Assembly (NCBI GenBank): GCA_016584305.1
Contig: JACEEZ010003584.1
Location: 17,380 to 81,379 of the forward strand
Length of the DNA: 64,000 nt
Reading direction: 5' to 3'
From: Chionoecetes opilio
Lineage: Eukaryota; Arthropoda; Malacostraca; Decapoda; Majidae
The notes under the pieces were generated by a model. It saw only the letters and a list, made by a program, of their open reading frames with translations. It searched no databases and had not been told where the DNA came from. This document shows, piece after piece, positions 56,022 through 64,000 of the stretch (within the stretch, counting starts at the first letter, position 1; every line of letters begins with the position of its first letter). The position numbers and the translations under genes are program-made.

Positions 56022-56520
56022 ATTGGAATAGTCAGATGTTCGGATATCACAGTACCCATAAACGTAAGGACAAAATGGTATATAACATAAGAGATGCAGC
56101 TCTTGAAGGCCGATCCAGTGGTATACGCGAAAGTAAAATTCATGCATAAATAAAGCCACAAATCAATGTTTTCTAAAAACTTTAAAAAACGAAGTAAAAT
56201 AAATGGCCGAAACAAGACACAATGTGGTGGTGAAAAAAGTCGGTTGTTTGGACAAGTCGGATGTTTGGAGGTCGGATGTTGGGAATTTGGCTGTATATGT
56301 CTAGATTCACCTAGAAAAATTATATTTCATAGCATACCAAGCAGTAATTAGCGAGCCTGCAGACTTAGTACCTCTCCTAATACCAGTCGCAAGCAGTCAT
56401 AGGCCAGCCTGCAGGTTTACCACCAAATCTACGACCTAGTCGCGCTGTGGGTTCGAGTTACCACCTAAGAAGGAGCTACCACCAAAAAAAAAGGTGGCAA
56501 GTGCATCGTGGGTCCCCGCC

Positions 56521-56724
56521 CAGCGCGCGTCTGTTCAAATTATTCGCGGGGAGTGAGGCGATCCTTTTCAAAATGCTTCGTCTATAATAATTGACAAGTG
56601 GCATCTGAGCATTCCTCAACGTTCTTGATGGACTGTCCGTATTTTAAACAAGCTGCCTTATGTAGGATATCTCTCTCGGAAGTCACTAGGCTGCTATAGA
56701 GTACATTTTCAGAATTCCCTATTC
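56521..56724 (-). mobile_element. Tc1-like element, inverted arm (second part)
   Basis: Reverse complement of 51204-51410: GCGCGCGTCTGTTCAAATTA, TCCTTTTCAAAATGCTTCGT and TACATTTTCAGAATTCCCT. It completes the foldback begun at 51712-51938 once the element at 51939-56520 is removed. It stops at about 56724, where the large unit to the right begins. Confidence 0.8.
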
Positions 56725-57010
56725 GTCCAGTTGCCAGGTTGAGAACCTTGTTGTTGCGAGGAGTGTATAGTTTTTTTATGGTTTCGTACTCACATGGGTC
56801 TATAGGAAAGATTTAGCTTGGTTGCCGGAGTGCCAACCTTGGGGAACTCCGATAATTGGCATAAATCCAAGATGGCCGCCGCGGACGGAGGTGGAAAATA
56901 ACTTTTCAACCAATCAGCCTTCAATCACGTGTGATACCTTTTTTCCGTATAATTTCGATGTGAGGAACCGATTTATGAGGTCAGTTGCGTGGTTTGGGGT
57001 CAAAGGTCAA

Positions 57011-58044
57011 ATTAAAAGTAATTTTTATACATTTTGGGGTTCAAACTGTTTGACCCGCATAAACTGCACAGTGCACACCACTCATACTCGATAACGTTGA
57101 TTCTAGTCTCACCTTTCTTCTTTTCAGAGAGACATGATGGCTGACTAAAGGGTTTGTCTTCTCCCGGTGTGTCACGGGGGGTGGACAAGAAACGAAATTC
57201 ACTGAGAATAGGATCGGGAAGCTCACCTTATGCACAAATCTCGTGGAGATGGAGGCTTGCAGGCTACGCTACAGAACATTATTGATGTACGTTAGGGGGA
57301 GATGCGGCAAGCTTGCCTGTCATAAAGGTTGTTACTGTACTTATACATCGAAGAGAAAATCGAGAGATTAAAAATTTCACATAAAGAAAGGCTGAAGATG
57401 AGGGTGTAAGGACAAGTACAATTTATCATAACTAAGGTAGCTGATAAAGGGTTTGTGTTTGAGTACAACCGTGATTGTATGTTCGGGTAGCGAGGAATGC
57501 TTACCCATTGATGATAGACACTCTGAAAGATGGGACAGTGTTCGTAAGTGTATGACCAAAGAAACGTTTTGATATAGGACGTAACCCCTCCCAACTATGA
57601 AAGATATGCTCCTTGATGTTGCTGATCAGCGTAATGAGATGTGGCTAGAAGGCTCAAATTGTACCTTGCTTTTGTTTCTGATCTACCTTCTGCTGAGTGC
57701 AAGAAACCACGTCCGCTGCTATAACAGTTTTACGAAAGTTCCCACATATGCTGATTTGCCACCTGGTGCTGCAGATGAAGATGCTCTGAGGTAAGTCATT
57801 CAGTACATGAGCCGAGACAGGTCCAGATTATGGAATAGTGTTGAACTGCATTCCCTTTACTCGATCTAGGTGGCAATCTCGCTCGACGTGACTGTTTAGC
57901 AAGGTGACTGACTGCATGAGTAAGGAGTTATAGTTTGTTCAGGTAGATGGATGTGCTACCAGGGTTTTGGTTTCCGTGATTCCGTTGCTAAAACTCAAGA
58001 TAGTTAAGGAGGACGATACGTATGAGAGGAGCATTGCTTCGTGG
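57011..58044. other. Leader region of the large unit
   Basis: A 65-codon frame starting at 57597 (MKDMLLDVADQRNEMWLEGS, then SARNHVRCYNSFTKVPTYAD) may belong to the same gene as an upstream exon; GAGGTAAGT at 57788-57796 is a good 5' splice site. Otherwise nothing is recognised. Confidence 0.4.
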
Positions 58045-61000
58045 TGAGGCAGATCAAGCATGAGGCACGGTCGGTCAGGTACAACAGTGCCAATTATGAC
58101 CTATCAGAGTTTACACAGGCCAACACATCAAGGCGACCAGCTCAACTTTGCTGAAGTTGGTTTCGGACCTGGTCTCCGGGGGTTTAAGGTGACCAAGAAA
58201 TCTTTTGAGCCTGAGCCAGTCAATCCAGAGTCACGTTACAAGTACCCAAAAATCAGACAATCACGGGATTTTCGACTAAAACAAAAAACTAACGGCCATT
58301 AGGCCGTAAAATTTTGTTTGCACCGGTATGGTAGTTCCGACCTTCTCAAACTCCTTCATGAGCATTGCTTCCACGACCTCGTCCGATGAGCCCTAAATTC
58401 CGAAAATCGGCCGCTCGTTTACTAGGTGACAATCCCACAGGCCTTAAACCAGTTTATGGGGTTGTGTAGAACCGTCGGCGTCATCTTCGCGTGGTTTGAC
58501 AACCTGGACTCCAGGTATTCACACCCAATGGCCCGACGCAACTACCCATTTCCTCTCACATGAATTCCAGCAACCTCAGCCCGCAGGTATTCTAGAGTAT
58601 GGCCGCGCTAAAACAGGGATAAGCGGGCCTCATCATCCCCGGACTCTTAAGAAAGCCGCCCAGTCAAAGACCAGCAGTAGCTCATCGGGCAGCCTTCCTC
58701 TGCAACACTACACCGGGCCGACAAAGATAAAACCCACCGGCTGTAGAGGTCCGCATCTCCTACCAAGATTGTGACATCTCCTACCAAGAAGTATGTGCCC
58801 GGCAGGTGAGTCTAGCTACTGCGCAGGAGAAGGACATGAAGTGGCTAAACACGTTCAACACACAGGAGAATGCAATGGAGGGGGGTGGGTTCAACAATCG
58901 GGAAAGGCGCGCAATGATCAAGCTCAAATGAAGCCAGCGAGTACCTACATATTCGGACCTCTCATCGACGCCAAAGCCGCTCATCTGGACACGGTGCTAA
59001 CTTCGCTGGAGTACCTCAAGAAGTCGTTGGATGACATGGGGATTCCCTATTCCTACATCTCCGTCGATCTGCAGTTGTTCAGGGGTGGCCAGCCAAATCA
59101 TGGGGAATGATGTCGATCGCTTCAATAGCGACATTCTCAGGCCTGGCATCATGCACACCGTGCAGTCCTTCTGTGGCTGCATCGGCAAACTCATGCGCGG
59201 GTTGGGTATTGAGCCTTTCATCAGCTTTGCGTTTGGAGGGCTAACATGAATCATGAGCGTAAAAGTCTTGGGTTCGGGACATGCGAGTGTTCCGGAGGGT
59301 TTTTTGATTTACTCTTCTGAGCAAGTTCCTCACCACTGGTCTCAAAAAAATTCCAGGATTTAAGCGACTACCTTGAAACGTTGTCGGCAGCACCTAACCG
59401 GCAGGCACTGGGTCGATAATCTGATAAAGCCAACTCTGCTCGTCCCATCAACTGATTCGTAGCGAGAGGTGGGGGAGATTTCTTGCCTGCAGCAGCTCAC
59501 GCTCGAGCTTATGCTCCCTACTTCGTCGTTGCGGCCACCCCCAAACTACCCCCGCTACATCACCCATCATGTTCTAAAGATGCGCCACCTGCTGCCACCC
59601 GTGGCCAAAACGGAGCCCATGTAGGTGCCTTCGGTGCCGTCACCAGGAGGGTAGCTGGAATGGCGTGAGCTCGGGACCAGTTTGGTGAACAAACTGCCAT
59701 TCGAATCGCCAAAGGTGGCTTCAAGGGTATAACCCTTTCTAAAGAGATGGTCGGGGGAATGGATCGATTTCTTTTCCCGTCATCGCCTACCTCTCAGACA
59801 CCATGGCACACATCTCCCCTGATCCACCAGTCAAGGAGAGCAATCCCCCAGCTGGAGCAAGTACTACAAGCAGAGGACCACGTCACAAGGAGGAGGGGAG
59901 TAAGAGGAGGGAGCTGGATGGAGATGACAGACGTCGAATCCTGCTTCAAATGTCTCACCCATTGGAAATCAGTCGCCACACCTGTACAACATCGCCAATG
60001 GTAGATTCAGCCCCCCCTGAAACCGAGGTGAATGTTGCCGAATCAGTGGACATAGGCGAGAAATGGCTGCACAGTTCCGGGCATCCTCCCCACAGGAAAT
60101 TCCATGCAACTGTCTCTATTTTCCATCAAGACCATGGAACACATAAAAAAAGGTGTGAAAATGGGGGACAAGACGATCTTCAACCTGGAGACTATCTTCT
60201 TCAGGCTGCTGACAGTCGGACAGCAGCGACAGAAAGAAGCGAGCACCCATCTTTCAACATGAAACTTTTGCCCATACCCCATCGCTCATCAAACGGTATG
60301 GCTGCTTTGAGGAAGGTAGCAAAGCACCGCTGGCTCACAAACTCTGCGTACAGATACAAAAGACCACCGCCGCCTGATGTCACCATTGTTGATGCGAGCC
60401 AACCCTCTACCACATCGTGTGGCCGTCCCAAAGAAGATGCGTCGGTCATAGTTAAGTCCATTAAGTCGAGATTGTCCTCTCTCGCTGGCCCAAAATGGTC
60501 TTAGTCTTCGACAAGTTTCACAACGTTTCTGCGAAGGACCATGAGCGTTATGCGACTTGCTGGCCTTGGTTCCATCAATTAACGACCTGACCATCAACAC
60601 ACCGCTGCCCAGTCGAGACGCCATCATGAGGAATAAGCACAACAAGTTGCAGCTGTCGAAAATTCTTAGTACAGTCACTCCACCTAAAACGCGAACACTT
60701 GGGGGAGGCAATTCCCATCAATTTCTCAAATTTTTTTCCTTGTCTACAAATGTTCGCTCAGTCTCCTCTTGGAGACCCGCTCCCCCCCCCTAAATAGCCC
60801 CCACCTGTTTCAAACCTTCCCGACTTTTTAGCTCCCTGATGAGTAATTATAGTTTTAAATCCCGCACCAACAGCTAATGACAATTTACAGCTCCTCCCTC
60901 CCTCCCTCTTTCCCTCCCTTCCTCCTTTCATTGAGCCCTTCAACTGGGTCCTTCCTCCATCAGACAGGATGAAGTAAATTTTAAAATATTTAATTCTTTG

Positions 61001-61065
61001 TTTTCGGAAAAAATAATGGCTATAGCAAAATATATTCGTAACACTGAGAGCAAGGGGTTTTGTGT

Positions 61066-61120
61066 GTGGTGGTGTTGTGTGCGTGTGTGTGTTTGTGTGT
61101 GTGCGCGCGCGCGCGTAGAT
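61066..61120. repeat. GT/GC dinucleotide microsatellite
   Basis: GTGTGT followed by GCGCGC, a potential Z-DNA tract. Confidence 0.8.
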
Positions 61121-61217
61121 GTGTGAATGTAGCCAATAATATTGTTTGGAAATATCTTTTAATTAAAGTATTTTAATTTTACATTATGTATGTGTATATT
61201 CTCATTGTGTGATAGTG

Positions 61218-61323
61218 TCAGAGAGAGAGAGAGGAGAAGAGGGGGAGAGAGAGAGAAGAGAAGAGAGAGAGAGAGAGGGGAGAAAAAGAGAGAGGGGAGA
61301 GAGAGAGAGAGAGAGAGAGAGAG
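61218..61323. repeat. GA microsatellite
   Basis: AGAGAG with GG interruptions; first of three polypurine/polypyrimidine tracts in this element. Confidence 0.9.
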
Positions 61324-61678
61324 GCTAATCTGGTAATTATGGGTTTAACTCCTGCACAAACTAACCACTAAAGACATTTTAATAAGGTGACGTCTCGAGG
61401 TGCTAAAAAACTTTATCCTTCTTGTGCCCCAAGGGAAGGCTTTCTGATCCATTTACATCCTATAAGCTAGTGGAGATATCAGGGCCAGGGCCCATATATA
61501 AAGCATGTAGTGGAAATGTGCAGTCAAATTAGCCTTCACCAGCATTCAGTCAGTACCACACACACCCCACACAAAACACACACCGCACACACGAACTTCG
61601 TATTAATATGATTAATATACTTTCTTTAATCAATAGGGTTTTTTTTTATTTAATTTTATACTACAAAAATTTTTATAC

Positions 61679-61681
61679 TCG

Positions 61682-61754
<73 letters not shown>

Positions 61755-61802
61755 TCTCTCTCCCCTCTCTCTCTCTCTCCTCTCTCTCTCCTCTCTCTCC
61801 TC
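61679..61802. repeat. CT microsatellite
   Basis: CTCTCT run in opposite orientation to the GA tracts on both sides. Open frames here are repeat artefacts. Confidence 0.9.
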
Positions 61803-61984
61803 GCTTAGAAAAATACGATCGTTCAAATATGATAGTTTACTACTGCTATGCCAAAACATAGCATAGCAGTTTGTATAGTAGTAGCAGTAGTGGTGGTAGT
61901 ATTGCCTTGTTTAGCAGTAGGTGTTAATGAATAGTAATTATAGTTTTAAGTCTGCAATTACACTAATGACAGTTTTAACAGCTT

Positions 61985-62309
61985 AACAGAGGGGAGAGAG
62001 ATAGGGAGGAGGGAAGGAGTGAGGGACGGAAGGAGGGACGGAAGGAGGGAAGGAGGGAAGGATGGATGGAGGGAGGGAGACAGAAAGGAAAAGATGAAGG
62101 GAGGGAAGGGAAAGGGGGGAGACAGAAGGAACCACCGGTAGGAGGAACAGGTGTTGTAAGAAGCAGGTAAGGGAGGGAGAGAGGGAGGGAAAAGGGGAGG
62201 GAGACAAAAGAGTAGAGGAAGGGAGAAAGGGGAGAAAGGGTTACTGAAATTTAAGAGGAATGGGAGGGAAGAAAAAGGTGACGTGACAGAGAGAGAGAAG
62301 AGAGAGGAG

Positions 62310-62342
<33 letters not shown>

Positions 62343-62585
62343 AGAGAGAGAGAGAGGGGAGAGAGAGATGGGAGAAAGGGGGAAAGGGTTACGGAAATTT
62401 TAAAAGGAATGGGAGGAAGAAAAGATGACCCTGACAGAGAGCGAGGAGAGGAGAGAGAGGAGAGAGGGAGGGGAGAGAGAGGGGAAAAGAGAGAGAGAGA
62501 TAAGAGAGAGGGGGGGGGGAGATGGAGAGGAAGAAGAGAGAGAGAGAAGGGGAGAGAGAGGAGAGAGAGATGGCGAGGGGGAGGA
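61985..62585. repeat. Polypurine GA/GGA tract
   Basis: About 600 bp of almost pure purine on the plus strand: GGGAGGAAGG units, then GAGAGA. A stretch of about 100 bp (GGGAGAAAGGG ... TTAAGAGGAATGGGAGG) is present twice (about 62220-62275 and 62370-62425). The 281-codon Pro/Leu/Ser frame on the minus strand is an artefact. Confidence 0.85.
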
Positions 62586-64000
62586 GGATGGCCCCCCCTG
62601 GGATAACAACATCCCAGGGGAAGGAGGAGGAATGCATTGTACAAAAATTTGAGAATATGACGATAATTTATTGGAAAATACGAAAAGGAAAGGAAAAAGG
62701 GGGAGGATCCGAGGCCTGTGTGTTCGCGATTTAGGTGGGGTGGACTGAAACCCACAGCTTCGGCGAAGGAGTCACCGGGAGAGCCCCCAGCGATGGGGTT
62801 CACCCATGCGAAGCGGACATAACAATGATTCGTACCTCTTCATGGCTGCCGATCCGACAAAAGCGAGTCACAGCATTCTCTCAGATGACACCGATGTGTT
62901 CGTGCTGCTTGTGTACTGGGTTGTACCGAAAAAAAACATCAGGCTACAGTGCAAATGGGCGTCGGGATGATTCGTTTGGGCATCAACGCAACCTGTTCCC
63001 AACTCGGCCCCCAAGTGGCCTGCATATGCCTGGAATGCACTACATTACTGGTTCAGATACACCTCATCCGTAGGCCTTACGGCAAGAGGAAAAATGTCGG
63101 GACTGAAAACCCCGAGAGCTGGCGACTTCCCAGGCCTGTACTCCCCCTTGGGCGAGCAAGCAAAACCCTGCACACTCATGGAAGCAGGACAGCGTTCTCT
63201 GTGGGTCTATATGGTCCAGCAACAGGGGCCACTAAAGTGGAGGCCGAGGTTTTCCATTGTACACAAAGAAGGCTGGAAAGCTGCTCAAGATCATGTCGCT
63301 ACCACCAACAGACAAAATCTCTCCTGCACATCTTGCGACATCTGCAGACTATACTCGCCAAATCTGTGACCAGCAGCTCCACCTGAACTTGACTCACGAA
63401 GTAAAGGTGGAAAACAAAGATGGCACCCCAGTCCAGCAACCTCGATCCAGCCCCAGACCCCAATTCTCATGGATGATGCTCGCGTAGAGGCGGGGGGGGA
63501 AGGCATGCGGCAGTGACCCTTGCAGCAGTCACCATGGAAAAATATTTATGCACTGTGACTGCGTTGTTTTCTAGTGACGCTGCTTGAACCCCTCAAGACA
63601 GGAGACGTAGACCAAGATGAACTTTGGGAAAAGGAAGGAGAAGAGATTGGAAATGACGGAGGAACTATCATCTTGATCTTGCATTCGGCTCCTGATGATG
63701 AATGGGGAGTGGGTCGCCCTTAATGAATAAGCCACTTGACCACCCTCGTTTCTGAAAATGCAATTATTATTATATTTATAAAAGTTTTGGCCGAAAATGA
63801 CCTTTAACTTGACCTTGACTCTGAATTTGACCCCAAACCACGCAACTGACCTCATAAATCGGTTTCCTCACATCGAAATATGCCAATTATCGGAGTTCCC
63901 CAAGGTTGGCCCCCCGGCAACCGAGCTAAATCTTTTCTATAGACCTATTCGAAATAAAGTATAAAAAACAATACACTTCATAAGACAAGGTTAGTACAGA

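Larger units (their letters stand above)
51939..56520. mobile_element. 4.6-kb inverted-repeat element inside the Tc1 foldback
   Basis: The left end GGGGAGGACCCAGCAACGG and the inverted right end GGCGGGGACCCACGATGC share 10 of the first 12 bases. CAG lies on both sides (51936-51938 and 56521-56523). Outside it, the Tc1 inverted arm continues without loss (TATACCAG | CAGCGCGCGTCTG, matching GCGCGCTGGTATA at 51404-51416). Three-bp duplications occur in PIF/Harbinger-type elements, but the family is not proven. It holds the hAT-like element 52286-55126 and blocks of the dispersed repeat family seen at 28155-28880. Confidence 0.7.
60671..62747. mobile_element. 2.08-kb inverted-repeat element inside the multicopy gene
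   Basis: The left end CAGTCACTCCACCTAAAACG then CGAACAC pairs with the inverted right end CAGTCCACCCCACCTAAATC then GCGAACAC. Preceding TA (60669-60670) and following AA fit a TA target with one change. Removing it joins LSKILST to the SFGEGVT region of the gene. It contains no transposase; the interior is dominated by GA/CT microsatellites. This is a Tc1/mariner-type non-autonomous element by inference. Confidence 0.75.
58045..63574 (+). pseudogene. Remnant of a large unnamed invertebrate multicopy gene (DDTDVFVLL family)
   Basis: Ordered pieces in shifting frames cover most of a very long protein: DFRLKQKTNGH (58266), FAWFDNLDSRYSHP, LQHYTGPTKIKP (58708), the IFGPLIDAKAAHLDTVLTSL region with LEYLKKSLDDMGIPYSYISV (58950-59070), SFCGCIGKLMRGLG, PPVKE (59825), LVFDKFHNVSAKDHERYA (60498) and, after the inserted element at 60671-62747, SFGEGVT (62757), SDDTDVFVLLVYW (about 62880-62920) and QLGPQVAC. 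It continues with AGDFPGLYSPLGEQ, LPPTDK and a Cys-rich tail, KACGSDPCSSHHGK, ending TAG at 63574. The acidic FDxxH and DDTDVF motifs suggest a PIN/XPG-like nuclease fold; this is inference. Many stops and shifts make it inactive as read. Confidence 0.6.
56725..64000 (+). mobile_element. Large inverted-repeat-bounded unit (over 7.2 kb, runs off the window)
   Basis: The left arm (about 56740-57010) and right arm (about 63735-64000) are inverted copies. Shared words, read from the outside, are AACCTTGT, GTGTAT, GGTCTATAG, AAGATTTAGCT, GGTTGCCGG, CCAACCTTGGGGAACTCCGA, TAATTGGCAT, AATTTCGATGTGAGGAA, CCGATTTATGAGGTCAGTTG and CGTGGTTTGGGGTCAAA. The left arm has about 80 extra bp (56863-56945) that include AAGATGGCCGCC. 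The arms exceed 150 bp and enclose the gene remnant at 58045-63574. The right terminus lies outside the window, so no target duplication can be read. Confidence 0.65.

Noticed and set aside
61958..62803. 281-residue Pro/Leu/Ser-rich protein on the minus strand
   Set aside because: It is the translation of a polypurine microsatellite tract.

Overview
Eukaryotic genomic DNA, most likely from an arthropod and probably a decapod crustacean. The evidence is a block of TTAGG-type telomere-like repeats, tRNA-derived SINEs, RTE, CR1-like, Jockey-like and I-like non-LTR fragments, several DNA transposon types, very abundant AT, GA, GT and CA microsatellites, and one exon that reads as mitochondrial ribosomal protein L11. 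The assignment to crustaceans is inference. No prokaryotic operon, CRISPR array or intact host gene is visible. The assembly looks noisy: related copies differ by homopolymer-style indels and there are two ambiguous bases (22168 and 42096). Some broken frames may therefore be sequencing errors rather than decay.

Layout. 1-7000: AT microsatellites, a hAT-like MITE, and three units of a macrorepeat built around a G-rich minisatellite; one unit is split by an 837-bp inverted-repeat element with an AATT target duplication. 7000-16350: a SINE, a CpG-rich stretch without a recognisable gene, two related MITEs and a foldback element. 16350-28153: a 5.8-kb block present twice in tandem. In each copy a Mutator-like (MULE) transposase gene is cut in two by a 2.68-kb DNA transposon carrying an antisense 740-codon transposase-like gene (intact at 17056-19278); a MITE, a hAT-like MITE and a CR1-like fragment follow. 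28154-32500: a dispersed repeat and a Tigger-like element holding a SINE, an I-like LINE and a second MITE. 32515-32649: the L11 exon. 34019-37962: a third, independent copy of the 740-codon transposon, itself broken by a LINE. 39315-42096: an RTE retrotransposon interrupted by an 882-bp element in a TA site. 42816-46083: a non-coding LTR element. 46430-49900: a Jockey-like fragment and a badly decayed unknown gene. 51200-56724: a Tc1-derived foldback holding a 4.6-kb inverted-repeat element, which holds a 2.84-kb hAT-like element filled with telomere-like satellite. 56724-64000: a >7-kb inverted-repeat-bounded unit with remnants of a large invertebrate multicopy gene, broken by a 2.08-kb element.

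The window is thus a nest of mobile elements, many with boundaries readable from inverted repeats, target duplications and continuity of the interrupted host element. The best candidates for something not well described are the TAGGGTGTCCC-ended transposon with its 740-residue protein, the large unit at the right end, and the hAT-like element that carries satellite DNA.
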